Counted from the stretch's first letter, positions 51,476 to 61,166 are shown. The stretch is DNA of 64,000 nt from Sacculina carcini (GCA_916048095.2 OU696587.1:4118493-4182492); one strand, 5' to 3'. Translations and numbers: made by a program. Notes: generated by a model not told the origin, from the letters alone.

Positions 51476-52267
51476 ACCGGTATGTGAATGGACCGGTACC
51501 TTGAATGGACCTTTGTACGGGGCCTCCAAAGGGCGCCGTATGCGATCCACCCTCAGCCAGACATGTGAGCAGGTCAAGAGATCTTGGGGTACGTATGACT
51601 GCGTCGAGCCATGACGAATTCCCTCTGAGTGGACACTGAAGTCGATCTCCGTCATGCGGTCTGCTAGCTCTTTCACGAACTCGTGTTGCAGTTTTGACGA
51701 GGCGTCCGGCTCCACGGTGACCTTGGGGCACATGAGCTGGCCGCCGGTAACTGCTGTGAACGGTGCTATGCCATTTGCGGACGGTATCATGCGGAGACCC
51801 AGCAGCACGACAGGTAACGCTGACAACCACTGCTGTCCTCTGGCGGTGATGGCCGTTTTGAGCACACGATGCGCCCTCTCTACCAATCCATTTCCCTGGG
51901 GATGGTAGGCCGTTGTTCGAAGCCGATGGAAGCCGACGATCTCTGACATCTCCCGGAACAATTCGGCTTCAAATTGCGGTCCCCGGTCAGTTATGATGTA
52001 CACTGGCACGCCGAACCGAGAGACCCAGTTCTCGATCATCGCTCGTGCCACGGACTTGGCTGTCACCTCCGTCAACGGAATGGCCTCCAGCCACCTGGTT
52101 GTGCGGTCAATACACGTTAACAGGTAACGATACGGGTGAGCGAACGGCTGACCTGGCGGCAGTTGAGGAGGCAGAGGACCGACGATGTCCATATGAATTG
52201 TCTCGAATCTGGCCGCCGCAGGTGAAGTGAAGGCAGAGACGGGTGATTTCGTGTGCCGCTGTATTTT
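51470..52267 (-). CDS. Gypsy G2 integrase core, truncated at its C-terminus
   Basis: After an in-frame stop at 52,268-52,270 the same frame continues. It reads HMDIVGPLPPQLPPG, VYIITDRGPQFEAELF and NGLVERAHRVLKTA, the D, D and E blocks of the integrase core that inserts the cDNA. It goes on to APYKGPFKV and then loses homology at about 51,500, where G1 sequence begins. The single stop, within CQQ-KIQRHTKSP, is the main lesion in the G2 pol. The G2 3' end and 3' LTR are absent. Confidence 0.85.
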   Translation of the reverse strand, partial: KIQRHTKSPVSAFTSPAAARFETIHMDIVGPLPPQLPPGQPFAHPYRYLLTCIDRTTRWLEAIPLTEVTAKSVARAMIENWVSRFGVPVYIITDRGPQFEAELFREMSEIVGFHRLRTTAYHPQGNGLVERAHRVLKTAITARGQQWLSALPVVLLGLRMIPSANGIAPFTAVTGGQLMCPKVTVEPDASSKLQHEFVKELADRMTEIDFSVHSEGIRHGSTQSYVPQDLLTCSHVWLRVDRIRRPLEAPYKGPFKVPVHSHTGC

Positions 52268-54547
52268 TTACTGCTGGCAGCTGACACACTCTTTGACCCA
52301 CCGGTGTATGTCGCTCTCCATCTTGGGCCAGTAGTAGCGACTCCGTACGAGTCTCACGCTGGATAATCGGCCAGGATGCGACGGCTGGTGCAGCATGCGG
52401 AACACCGGAAAAAGACACTCCGGAGGCAGGTACGGTCTGGGGTGCCCAGTAGACACGTCACAGAACAGACTGTGCTCACCGGATACAGGAAACGGCTTCA
52501 GGTACGGTTTCTGGTGAATTTCTGGATCTCCGACTTGTGCGGCGGCGATGCCTGGTAGGTCGTAGGCGTCGATCTCGACGCTGTTCACAGAGCGCGACAG
52601 GCAGTCGGCTACAACGTTGTCGGCGCCGCGTATGTACTGCACATCGCTGATATGTACGGTAATGAACGCCCAGTGGCGCTGCTGACGGTCCAGTTTGGCG
52701 GGTTTTTGACTGCGAAACGCGGTCACCAGCGGTTTATGGTCCGTCATCAGCGTCACGTGCCGGCCCTCGATGAAATGCCGGAAATGTAACACGGACAGAT
52801 ACGCCGCCAGCAGCTCGCGGTCGTACGTGGAGTACTTTCTCTGTGGATCAGACAATTTCCGAGAGAAGAAAGACACAGGTAGCGGTTTACCTTTCACCAT
52901 TTGGTGGAGAGCACCTCCGACAGCGTGGCCGCTCGCATCTGTTACCAGCATGAACGTCTTCGACTCAGGGTCAGGGTGTGGCAAAGTAACAGCATCAGCC
53001 ATTAACTGCTTACTTGCCTCAAAAGCAGCCTTGGTTTCTTCTGTCCACACCAGCGATTTCGCCTTGGGCTGCAGCCGCATCATCTCGGACAGCGGGAAGA
53101 CCACATCAGCGAATTGCGGCGTCATACGTCTGTAGAAACCGATCATGCCCATGTAGCGGCGGAGTCCAGCAGCATCAGCAGGCAGCTCCATCGAGGTCAG
53201 CGCCTCGGTACGATGTTTGGGTGGCGAGACTCCGTCCTGGGACACATGATGATCGAGGAAGTCGACCTCACTCACACAGAACTGGCATTTTTCTATGGAC
53301 AGCTTTAGTCCGTGTTTTGCCAGTACGTCGAATACCAGCTCCAGATGTCGCATATGCTCCTGCTCGTTCCGCGAAAAGACCAGCAGATCGTCTAGATAGA
53401 CAAAAACACATGATATGCCACGGAAAATAGAATCGATGAATCGTTGAAAAGTGGCCGCCGCATTCTTCAGACCAAGCGGCATGTAGACATATTCATATAG
53501 GCCAAAAGGGGTGGTCACGGCCGTTTTCTTACTGTCCTCGGGCGCCATCGGAATCTGATAGAAAGCTTTTAGTAGATCAAGCTTGCTGTATACGGTCATA
53601 TTACGTAGATTTGACGAGAGAGTGTGGATGTGCGGCAACGGATACCTATCGGGCACTGTCTTTGCGTTCAGTGCGCGATTATCCCCCGTCACTCGCCACT
53701 CTCCTGGAGCGCTCTTGGCCACCAGGTGCAGAGGCGACGCCCATGGAGAATTTGACGGCCTCACTATGCCTTGCTGAAGTAATTTTTCGAAGGCGTCTCT
53801 GGCAGCTTTCTCTCGGTCGGGCGTCAGTCGGCGTGGAGACGAGAACGTCGGCGCGGCACTGCCGGTATCGATTGTGTGCTGATACACACCTGATGAGAAC
53901 TGCAGAAGATCGTTCGGCTGGCGGGATGACGTCAGGGACGGGTTGGCGCTGAGCCGCTGGCGGACAGATGCTGGACAATCGCCAGGATACTGTACCACCA
54001 GGCCGCATGTTGTCGCCTCGGACCTCCGCAGCGGTGCGATGAAGTTTGTTGTTTGGTCTCGTAGCTTTCGTCCCCGGCAGTCCACCAGGAGACCATGATG
54101 AGCCAGGAGATCCTGTCCCAGCAGCGGCGAGACGACGTCCGCGACGACGAACGTCCACGCGAACTTTCGGCGCAGATTCACGATGATGATTTCGAGTTGA
54201 ACTTCGCCGTAAACCGTGATCGACTGGCCCGTGGCGGACGAGAGTTTCACGGCTGACGGCTGAAGACAGAACGGATTGATGTGTGCACGAGGTACAACGG
54301 AAATACCCGCGCCAGTATCAACCACGAAGCGGAAACGTTTGGCGGCGACCAAAACTGCGACTTCTATGAGTGGCAGGCCGACGGCCGCAGCGACACTGAC
54401 CTGCCTCTCTAGTTTTCCGCCTGCAGCGGATGCGGAGACGAAGCGCGTGAAGACGCCTGCATGCGCAAGCCATCCTTCTTGCCCGGCCACTTGCACCAGG
54501 GCTTGCAGGTGCGTGCACTGGAGCCGAAGTAGATATGCGCGCGGCAC
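52268..54547 (-). CDS. Gypsy G2 pol: protease, RT, RNase H, integrase finger
   Basis: A 759-codon minus-strand frame. The protease DTGA is at residues 77-80 (FRFVVDTGAGISVVP). RT follows, with SPWASPLHLVAKSAPGEWRV, the FYQIPMAPED block and catalytic YLDD (VFVYLDDLLVFS). RNase H has MLVTDASGHAVGGAL and the TDHKPL block. The integrase HHCC finger (PSHPGRLSSVRLV to VKECVSCQ) is the last part before a stop at 52,268. The frame overlaps the end of gag in another frame by about 140 nt, so ribosomal frameshifting would be needed. It is nearly intact. The copy at 445-2328 is a decayed relative. Confidence 0.9.
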   Translation of the reverse strand: MPRAYLLRLQCTHLQALVQVAGQEGWLAHAGVFTRFVSASAAGGKLERQVSVAAAVGLPLIEVAVLVAAKRFRFVVDTGAGISVVPRAHINPFCLQPSAVKLSSATGQSITVYGEVQLEIIIVNLRRKFAWTFVVADVVSPLLGQDLLAHHGLLVDCRGRKLRDQTTNFIAPLRRSEATTCGLVVQYPGDCPASVRQRLSANPSLTSSRQPNDLLQFSSGVYQHTIDTGSAAPTFSSPRRLTPDREKAARDAFEKLLQQGIVRPSNSPWASPLHLVAKSAPGEWRVTGDNRALNAKTVPDRYPLPHIHTLSSNLRNMTVYSKLDLLKAFYQIPMAPEDSKKTAVTTPFGLYEYVYMPLGLKNAAATFQRFIDSIFRGISCVFVYLDDLLVFSRNEQEHMRHLELVFDVLAKHGLKLSIEKCQFCVSEVDFLDHHVSQDGVSPPKHRTEALTSMELPADAAGLRRYMGMIGFYRRMTPQFADVVFPLSEMMRLQPKAKSLVWTEETKAAFEASKQLMADAVTLPHPDPESKTFMLVTDASGHAVGGALHQMVKGKPLPVSFFSRKLSDPQRKYSTYDRELLAAYLSVLHFRHFIEGRHVTLMTDHKPLVTAFRSQKPAKLDRQQRHWAFITVHISDVQYIRGADNVVADCLSRSVNSVEIDAYDLPGIAAAQVGDPEIHQKPYLKPFPVSGEHSLFCDVSTGHPRPYLPPECLFPVFRMLHQPSHPGRLSSVRLVRSRYYWPKMESDIHRWVKECVSCQQ

Positions 54548-55224
54548 ACCTGCGGTCGCTGATCGGCGCTGAACGGTCGCACACCGATGGGGATGTCGGA
54601 ACCTGGCCGCTCGCGTTCACTCCGTCGTCCACGTTGGCTGTATCGCTGTGGAGGTGGACTTCGTGGCACCACCAGGCTGCACGATTGCTCCATCAGGGGA
54701 ACCAGCTCGTCGGCCAGCTTCCCCAGCTGTTCCAGCGTCAGGTCCTTCTGTGCGGCCAAAATCATTCGCACGCGGTCTGGCAGCGCGTGGATGAACTTGT
54801 GACGGAGCAGCTCCTCTCCTGCCTGGATCCGGGTGCCGTGAGCCACCAGCTGGTTGAGGTACTCGCTGGGCCGTCCGGTCATTTCAGTCGTCGACAGCAG
54901 CGAGGTGAGGAGCTCAGGAATACTCCTCTGGTAGTTCGCCGTCACAGCCTGCTTCAGGTCATCGAAGGACTTCTTGGCCATCACGTCGCGTGTCACGCGG
55001 CCGACAACTTCCGGGGGCAGAGATGCCAGCGCATGAAAAAACATCTGTGTCAGGCTGCGGACTCGGTTGATGTGAAACTGGGCCTCAATAATAGAGAACC
55101 AGGCCTCGACATTCTCATTGATAAAGGCGGGGACCCTTATTTGCACGTTCATAGCCATATCAACATTGGCGTGAGCATTACTCGAGTGATCGTTGCTTTC
55201 GACTGACATTGTAGAAAAACTCAA
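54409..55224 (-). CDS. Gypsy G2 gag
   Basis: 271-codon minus-strand frame starting at ATG 55,224. It contains VQIRVPAFINENVEAWFSII and RVRSLTQMFFHALASLPPEV, then ELLTSLLSTTEMTGRPSEYL, the capsid-like core of this gag type. A C-terminal segment rich in R, S and P follows. No CCHC knuckle is present in the main frame; CRAHIYFGSSARTCKPWC is a possible degenerate one. Gag packages the element RNA. It is followed by pol in a different frame with overlap, and preceded by the primer site and LTR. Confidence 0.85.
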   Translation of the reverse strand: MSFSTMSVESNDHSSNAHANVDMAMNVQIRVPAFINENVEAWFSIIEAQFHINRVRSLTQMFFHALASLPPEVVGRVTRDVMAKKSFDDLKQAVTANYQRSIPELLTSLLSTTEMTGRPSEYLNQLVAHGTRIQAGEELLRHKFIHALPDRVRMILAAQKDLTLEQLGKLADELVPLMEQSCSLVVPRSPPPQRYSQRGRRSERERPGSDIPIGVRPFSADQRPQVCRAHIYFGSSARTCKPWCKWPGKKDGLRMQASSRASSPHPLQAEN

Positions 55225-55269
55225 ACGCTACCGAAGAATAAAAACCTCTCACCGCAAAAAAGGCAGTAG

Positions 55270-55287
55270 TCCTCACTCGGGGCACCA
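55270..55287 (-). other. Primer binding site of G2
   Basis: TGGTGCCCCGAGTGAGGA on the minus strand, two bases inside the LTR end. It matches the relic at 2090-2108. The tRNA is not identified. Confidence 0.6.
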
Positions 55288-55289
55288 GT

Positions 55290-55576
55290 TGTAGTGAGTT
55301 CAACGTGGCAGAGAGACGATTTCCTCGGACGAACAGATGTATTGCGACGGGAGCAGCGCACGCGAGACAAGTCAGCGGCGATAAAAAAGGAAGGGGATGC
55401 CAAAAGCACAAGCTTATATAGGTTTAGGAAGCCACTGTTACGTGATTGGCAACTTTGTGAAGTTTGTGTGTGAAGCGCGCCGCTTTGGGAGTCAACATGA
55501 GAGGGAGCTGAAGAATAGACTGCTCGCACTTTCTGGTTGTCTGTTGTCTCCTTGATTAAGTATATACCACGTAACA
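55290..55576 (-). repeat. LTR between two head-to-head gypsy elements
   Basis: 287 bp, plus-strand ends TGTAGTGAG and ACGTAACA. The ends match the G2 relic LTR at 2113-2328, and CCTATATAAGC read on the minus strand (near 55,415) is a TATA-like box. I assign it to G2 as the 5' LTR. On its other side it directly meets the primer site of G3 on the plus strand, so it occupies the place of the G3 LTR as well. Confidence 0.65.
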
Positions 55577-55595
55577 TGGTGGCAGCGGTGGGATC
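55577..55595 (+). other. Primer binding site of G3, tRNA-Leu type
   Basis: TGGTGGCAGCGGTGGGATC resembles the complement of a tRNA-Leu 3' end. It lies immediately after the LTR at 55,576, in the right place for the plus-strand element G3. Confidence 0.55.
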
Positions 55596-55802
55596 CTGAT
55601 GATTGTAATTTTTGTGGATTGATTTTTCTACTGAAATTTAGTTTTTTTCATCAGTTGAGTCAGTTTTGTCCGCGTTGAATTCATCTCATATTCGCAGCGT
55701 AGTGAACGTATTTCAACCTTGATACAGTTGAATTTTGGGATTTCATTTTGTGCATTTCTGATCGAATTTTGATTCGGAGTTGTGATCTGTCATAGAAACA
55801 GT

Positions 55803-56672
55803 ATGGACAGTGTATCAAACAACAATTTGAGTCAAAGTGAGTCGGTGGTGAGGCACGCCGCGATTTCGGGTGTGAGGCCGCCAGAGAGATTCACGCCAGG
55901 AGACAACCCTGCTGAGAGCTGGAAGATTTTCCATCAGCGATGGTCCTCGTACTACGTACTTTCAGGTATGAGTACGCACCCAATGCAGGTGCAGGTGGCG
56001 ATGTTTTTGAATTGCCTGTCTGACGACGCCCTGAGGACGTACAATGGATTTGGATTTGATACAGACGAGACTGAGCGCACGGTGAGTGAAATCATTGCTA
56101 AATTTCACAGTTTCTCAGTTGGAGAAGTCAATGTCACTTTCGAGCGATATATATTTCACGGGAGAGAGCAGAAAGAAGATGAAACTTTTGACAATTTCCT
56201 TGCAGATCTCAGAGTGATGCTGAAAACATGTGATTTCTGTGGAGAGTGCGTTGATTCAGTACTAAGAGACCGAATAGTTCTTGGTGTTCGAGATAATCAG
56301 CTCCGAACGAGTCTGTTGAAAGTGCGTAACATAACACTGCATGCCTGTATTGATGAGTGCAGGGCATACGAGAATGCGACAGCGAAGACTCGGAAAATGT
56401 ATCCAGAGTCAGTGAACCGCGTGGCGAAAGGGTCACAAGGCAGCGTGGCGAGTGGTACCCGACACACAGCCAGCTGCAATTTTTGCGGTAGAAGTCACCG
56501 TATGAACAAAGAGTCGTGTCCAGCCTACAAGAAGCAGTGCAGAAAATGTGGAAAGTTGAACCATTTTGCTAGCATGTGCCGAGCGGGGCAGAGAGCAGGC
56601 GGGAAGCACGCCAAGAGAGTAAACAACGTGGAAAGTAACTCATCAGATGCAGAATGTGTGAACGCTATGTAA
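55803..56672 (+). CDS. Gypsy G3 gag
   Basis: The frame is open from 55,782; the ATG at 55,803 (MDSVSNNNLSQSE) is the likely start, giving 289 residues. It has capsid-type features (FTPGDNPAESWKIFHQRWSS; VAMFLNCLSDDALRTYNGF; EDETFDNFLADLRVMLKTCD; RDRIVLGVRDNQLRTSLL). Two zinc knuckles follow: CNFCGRSHRMNKESC and CRKCGKLNHFASMC. It resembles gag of the K02A2.6-like gypsy elements of invertebrates. Gag forms particles and binds element RNA through the knuckles. The gene is intact. It is followed by protease sequence after a stop at 56,670. Confidence 0.9.
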   Translation: MDSVSNNNLSQSESVVRHAAISGVRPPERFTPGDNPAESWKIFHQRWSSYYVLSGMSTHPMQVQVAMFLNCLSDDALRTYNGFGFDTDETERTVSEIIAKFHSFSVGEVNVTFERYIFHGREQKEDETFDNFLADLRVMLKTCDFCGECVDSVLRDRIVLGVRDNQLRTSLLKVRNITLHACIDECRAYENATAKTRKMYPESVNRVAKGSQGSVASGTRHTASCNFCGRSHRMNKESCPAYKKQCRKCGKLNHFASMCRAGQRAGGKHAKRVNNVESNSSDAECVNAM

Positions 56673-56870
56673 CGTGAGAACGTAGACCGAAAAGAGGTAG
56701 AGTGCCAGATGATCGTGAACAAAACGACGGTGAATTTTCAGATTGACACCGGGTCGAGTATCAATGTGCTGCCTGTCAGATACGTCAAGACAGACAAGAT
56801 TGCACCAACGACAACTGTTCTGAAAACATGGGACGATGGACATGTGAATCCCATAGGCGTCACAAGAACA
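56673..56870 (+). pseudogene. Gypsy G3 protease, N-terminal part
   Basis: VNFQIDTGSSINVLPVRYVK holds the catalytic DTGS of a retroviral-type aspartic protease, which cleaves gag-pol. The protease frame continues to about GVTR (56,865), where a LINE is inserted; it resumes at about 61,527 with VRNPKDGKKWSVEFIV and LLGLNASVQM. Confidence 0.85.
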
Positions 56871-57145
56871 AACAAACATGTATTTAATATAGCGCACACA
56901 ATAGTTACAAGCGCGCGACACGCAAAATAATACTGGAGCAAGTGGGAAATTTGGTCAATTGCGCAGGTTGGGTGAAGTAAAAACATGCAGCGCAGAACAG
57001 AAACACAAACATGTAGCAATTATGAGTCCGGAATATGTAACTAAAATGTGCAAAAAAGAGATAAATCATTAAATAAAAGGAAAAACGGATTAAATCAATA
57101 TGAATAGGAAGAATAAATCAATTATAACATTGCCAACAAGTAAAC

Positions 57146-59944
57146 TTAAGAAGACTCTGAGGCCAAAGAAAGGAAATGTTTGTGCAGCTCAGAGGAGAAA
57201 GATGAGTAGGATTTCATTCGGAGGAGGCGAGGAGGAAGTGAATTATAAATGCGGGGTGCAGAAAAAAAGAATGATTTCGCAGACCAAGTGGATTGGTTCA
57301 ACGCAGGGGGACAGATTAGAGGAGTAGGATGGCGACGTGAACCAGAAGTACTCTCTTGAACCAGAAGTAGTGAGCGTAGATAGGCCGGGGGTGAAGGACA
57401 GTGAAGGATTTTGTACACCAAACAGCAAATTTTGTAGCGAATTCGGAAATGAGCAGTGAGCCAACCAAGGCGGTGAAGGTGAGCTGAAGTAGGCGTTTTG
57501 GGAGGAAGTTTAAGAACGAAGCGACAGGCAAGGTTGATAATGGATTGTAGATGGCGGATACTTTTGAGGGGAAGGTGAAAAAACAAGGAGTTACAGTAAT
57601 CTAGGCGAGTGAAAATGTAAGAATTGACGAGAAGAACAGCCGAAGATTCGTCCAAAAGAGAACGTATGGGATACAATTTTCTCAGAATGAAGCGGCAAGA
57701 GCGAGTGAGTTGAGAAAAGTGTTGAGAAAATGATATTGTTGGATCAAATGTGATGCCAAGGTTGCGAATTTGAGCAGCTAGAGGCAAGGAGACAGTGGTA
57801 GGGGTTATCCTTGGAGGATGAAAAGCTAAGTAGACAGTTTTGTCGTGATTAAGAAGGAGGTATCTGGAGGCAGCCCATGACAAAATATGGGAAAGAAGTT
57901 TAGATACTAAAGAAGAATTATGTAAAGATAAGGGAAAGCAAATTTGTACATCGTCAGCATAGACGTGAAAGGAAATAGGGTATTCTCTGAGGACAGAACA
58001 AAGGGACGAGACGTAGAGGTTGAAAAGGAGTGGTCCCAGGAGAGAACCCTGTGGGACGCCAGAAGTCAACGGAACATTGACAGACATCCGGGAATTACAG
58101 CGGACAGAAAAGGAACGTTTATGAAGGTAGGAAGAGACAAGAGAAAGAGCTGAGGAAGAAAGGCCAATATGGGCGAGATCTTCACAAAGAATGGAATGAT
58201 TGACGAGATCAAAGGCAGATGAAAAATCTAATGATATTAGCAGAACAGATTTGCCGAAGGAAAAGTTGGAAAAAATGTCATTAGTGAGGCGAATAAGGAG
58301 GGTTTCAGTTGAATGATTTGACATGAAGCCTGATTGACAAGGATCAAGGAACGGAGTAATAATCGGACGAAGTTGTTCAAGGATAGCGTGTTCAAGAAGT
58401 TTAGAAGGAAGCGCAAGCATAGATATAGGACGATAGTTGGAGGGGATGGCAGGATCAGCATTAGGCTTCTTCAGTATGGGTGTGATTATAGCATGCTTAG
58501 AAGCTAGAAATTGACCATGAAGAAAAGAGGAATTAACCATATGGGTGAGAATGGGAGCAAGGAGGAGGATCGAATCAGAGAGAGCGGAAAAATTAATAGG
58601 ATCCGAGGGGCTTCTTTTGTTGCGGAGTTTGAGGAGAAAACGAGATGTTTTATAGGGAGAAATTGGTACGAAGGCCGAAATAGAATTTGAGGAGGTAGGA
58701 AATGATAGAGGAAAATGACTTTTTGGAATATTTGAGAGTATTGTATCAATTTTTTGAGTGAAAAAAGAGGAGAATTGATCAGCTGAAATCATTATTGGAC
58801 TCCGGGAGGCACTACCAGTTATTGATTTCAGAGTGGACCACCGAGAGTGTGAACCCTTTCCCAGTGAGGATAGGTGAGAGGTGAAATAAATGGATTTGGC
58901 GGAAGCAAGAGAGGCGAGGAAGGAATTTCGAGCCGAGCAAAAGGTTGACCAGGACGAAGGAGAGCGAAAGCGCCTCCAGAGACGCTCCGTACGACGGCAT
59001 TTGGAGCGCAGGAGGCGCAGATCTGAGGACCACCAAGGAGGGGTTGGAGATTCGCAGATAACTTTGATTTCACGGAGTGGAAAGATAAGATCATTTATAT
59101 TTGAGAGGTAATCTGAGATAAAGTTTGGGAGTGTTAGAGGACTGAGGAAAACATAACTAAGAGGAGATAGGAAGCGTTCGACAAGAGAGGAGAAGTGAGA
59201 AGAATTGAAATTCTTGTAGTTGCGTGAAAGAATAACCCTAGAGGAAGATTTGGGAGAACGAGGGGAAAAAAGTTGAAATGTGATAAGGCTATGGTCAGAA
59301 AAAAGAGGATCTGGGGGGTGGGTGAGTATGTCTGGGGAAATGAGTTTCGAAGAAGTCGTAGTGGAAATAATGAGATCCAGCGTGTGACCAGAAGTATGGG
59401 TAGCACCTGAGTTCAAGACGAGAAGATCCCAAGAGTCGAGCAGAGAAATAAAATCACGTATGAGAGTTTGAGACGAAGGGCGATCAACCCAGATGTTGAA
59501 GTCGCCTAGCAGAATATAGTTATCAGAGAAATGTTGGGAAAGTAGTGAGATGAATTCGTCAAAGTCAGACAGGAAGAGTGAGGCGGTACCAGAATTATTA
59601 TGACGGTATACCACTATAATACCCAGGGTGGAAAGTGCTGGTAGAGACAGACAGAGTACTAAAAATTCGAAAGCAGGAGATGTAAAATTGAATTCTGTGA
59701 GGGTGGAGAGGGAAAGCGAGGCATTGAAAATGACGCCAACTCCACCGCCCGAAGGTTTCAATGATGAAGAAAGAGATCGACAGGCATGGAAGAAATTAAA
59801 AGACGGGGGAAGATGAGCTCTAAACGTGGGAACGTCGCTCTCCAGGAGCCATGTCTCGGTTAAGAACAAGAGAGAAAGTTGATTGGAGAGTAGTGCATCA
59901 GATATATACAAGGATTTGTTACGGGCCGATCTGGTATTGAACAA
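57146..59944 (-). CDS. CR1/L2-like LINE ORF2: AP endonuclease and reverse transcriptase
   Basis: A 932-codon open minus-strand frame; the conserved start (ISLGLFNTRSARNKS) lies just upstream of the first M shown, since that M reads from TTG. The endonuclease runs from LLFLTETWLLE through YILLGDFNIWVDRP to DPLFSDHSLITF. The RT includes NYRPISMLALPSKLLEHAIL, SAFDLVNHSILCEDL, PLTSGVPQGSLLGPLLFNLY and the catalytic SFHVYADDVQICF. The C-terminus has the RSFFFSAPRIYNSLPP motif common in CR1/L2/Rex. The protein nicks target DNA and reverse transcribes its mRNA there. It is uninterrupted, so potentially recent. Confidence 0.9.
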   Translation of the reverse strand: MFNTRSARNKSLYISDALLSNQLSLLFLTETWLLESDVPTFRAHLPPSFNFFHACRSLSSSLKPSGGGVGVIFNASLSLSTLTEFNFTSPAFEFLVLCLSLPALSTLGIIVVYRHNNSGTASLFLSDFDEFISLLSQHFSDNYILLGDFNIWVDRPSSQTLIRDFISLLDSWDLLVLNSGATHTSGHTLDLIISTTTSSKLISPDILTHPPDPLFSDHSLITFQLFSPRSPKSSSRVILSRNYKNFNSSHFSSLVERFLSPLSYVFLSPLTLPNFISDYLSNINDLIFPLREIKVICESPTPPWWSSDLRLLRSKCRRTERLWRRFRSPSSWSTFCSARNSFLASLASAKSIYFTSHLSSLGKGSHSRWSTLKSITGSASRSPIMISADQFSSFFTQKIDTILSNIPKSHFPLSFPTSSNSISAFVPISPYKTSRFLLKLRNKRSPSDPINFSALSDSILLLAPILTHMVNSSFLHGQFLASKHAIITPILKKPNADPAIPSNYRPISMLALPSKLLEHAILEQLRPIITPFLDPCQSGFMSNHSTETLLIRLTNDIFSNFSFGKSVLLISLDFSSAFDLVNHSILCEDLAHIGLSSSALSLVSSYLHKRSFSVRCNSRMSVNVPLTSGVPQGSLLGPLLFNLYVSSLCSVLREYPISFHVYADDVQICFPLSLHNSSLVSKLLSHILSWAASRYLLLNHDKTVYLAFHPPRITPTTVSLPLAAQIRNLGITFDPTISFSQHFSQLTRSCRFILRKLYPIRSLLDESSAVLLVNSYIFTRLDYCNSLFFHLPLKSIRHLQSIINLACRFVLKLPPKTPTSAHLHRLGWLTAHFRIRYKICCLVYKILHCPSPPAYLRSLLLVQESTSGSRRHPTPLICPPALNQSTWSAKSFFFSAPRIYNSLPPRLLRMKSYSSFSSELHKHFLSLASESS

Positions 59945-59978
59945 ACCAAGAGAAATGTGCTTACTAAAAGGAAGAGAG

Positions 59979-61166
59979 TTATGAGAGGGAAGACGTTGAG
60001 AAAAGTCGTGATGAGGAAATGAGCAATTCGGGTGCTTGATGGGTGAGGTGGAAGAATGGGCTGTAGGAAGTCACGCAGAAGAACAATGGGAAAATGAAGG
60101 AGACTGGGCTGGAGGAGCTACAATGGTGCGCTGTCGGATCGAATTTTTCACGGCGACTAAGGAGGGACAAGGAGGGACTTACACAATTGGCGCAACATTT
60201 TTTAGTCTTATCCGGACATTGCGAAGAATGGTGTGCCCCAGCACAGTGGCCGCATGTGATGGCATTGGAGGGGGCACAGCGGTTTTTCTTGTGGCCGAGG
60301 CCGCAGCAGTGGGAGCAGCGCGCTACCCAGAAACGATCATAGACAGTGCAGCTGCACAAATCCACGAACAGGCGGTCTCCGGCAGTTTTGATGGCCCGTC
60401 GAACCTCTGGAGAAACACCCAGAACGGCATGCGAACGACCATACTTAGGTTTTGAAATGAAAAACAGTTTCATTTGCGAATCAGGAACTGAAGCCAAGCA
60501 GGGGTTTTTCATTTTCAAAGAGCTCAGTAGCTGATCAGGCGAAGACACTGGTGGGATGTTGGCCACAGTGATTTTGGGGAGAATTGACGCCTGCCCCAGG
60601 ACCGATACTTCCACATTGTCCAAGTTGTTGAGCGCAATCTCAGCCTCGGTTCTGGCGTGTGCAGTCGAGCAGTGCAAAACTAAGCCACCGGTCTTTGTTT
60701 GGCGGGATTTAGCAACTGGGACTGCTTTCAGGCGACTCTTCACGTCATCCATCTTCACAGATCCGGCGCCCTTTTGCTTCACAACCAGAGGGTACGAATG
60801 CACGCCTTCCTCCTTGTTTTGCGAGTCGTTCACTTGAGAGACCGACAAGGAAGCACACACAGAAGCGTGCACAGATCTGAGGTCGTCGGTGAGTTCCTCC
60901 TTCATTTTGGCGAGGCGAGAGTCGATAACTTCGGTAATTTTCTCAACTGCCAGTGGCGCGCAGCGCGACGAAACGTAGTCAGACTTGCAAGTCACGCAAA
61001 TCCAAAACAGCTTGTGTTTTCGTATTGCGTTATACGCCGGAGTGGACAAGGCAGCGCATGTGAGGTGGAAGTAGCTCCCGCATCCTTCACAGTGAATGTG
61101 CGGGGCAGAGTTGAGGAGCTCGCCACATGTGCAGGTACGGTCAGTCGGTGGAGACAGAGTGGTCAT
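59979..61166 (-). CDS. CR1/L2-like LINE ORF1 with PHD finger and zinc knuckles
   Basis: Likely start is the ATG at 61,166 (MTTLSPPTDRTCTCGELLNS), giving 395 residues. A PHD-type zinc finger is at the N-terminus: CTCGELLNSAPHIHCEGC, then YFHLTCAAL and FWICVTCKSDY, with C4HC3 spacing. A coiled region follows (VIDSRLAKMKEELTDDLRSV), then an RRM-like region and zinc knuckles (CSHCCGLGHKKNRC; CGHCAGAHHSSQC; CCANC). ORF1 binds the element RNA. A PHD finger at the N-terminus is known for CR1-type ORF1. It ends 35 bases before the M of ORF2, and the ORF2 conserved start overlaps this gap, so termination and re-initiation is likely. Confidence 0.85.
   Translation of the reverse strand: MTTLSPPTDRTCTCGELLNSAPHIHCEGCGSYFHLTCAALSTPAYNAIRKHKLFWICVTCKSDYVSSRCAPLAVEKITEVIDSRLAKMKEELTDDLRSVHASVCASLSVSQVNDSQNKEEGVHSYPLVVKQKGAGSVKMDDVKSRLKAVPVAKSRQTKTGGLVLHCSTAHARTEAEIALNNLDNVEVSVLGQASILPKITVANIPPVSSPDQLLSSLKMKNPCLASVPDSQMKLFFISKPKYGRSHAVLGVSPEVRRAIKTAGDRLFVDLCSCTVYDRFWVARCSHCCGLGHKKNRCAPSNAITCGHCAGAHHSSQCPDKTKKCCANCVSPSLSLLSRREKFDPTAHHCSSSSPVSFIFPLFFCVTSYSPFFHLTHQAPELLISSSRLFSTSSLS

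Noticed and set aside
54535-55206. 223-codon plus-strand frame opposite G2 gag
   Set aside because: It is antisense to a well-supported gag and has no resemblance to any family.
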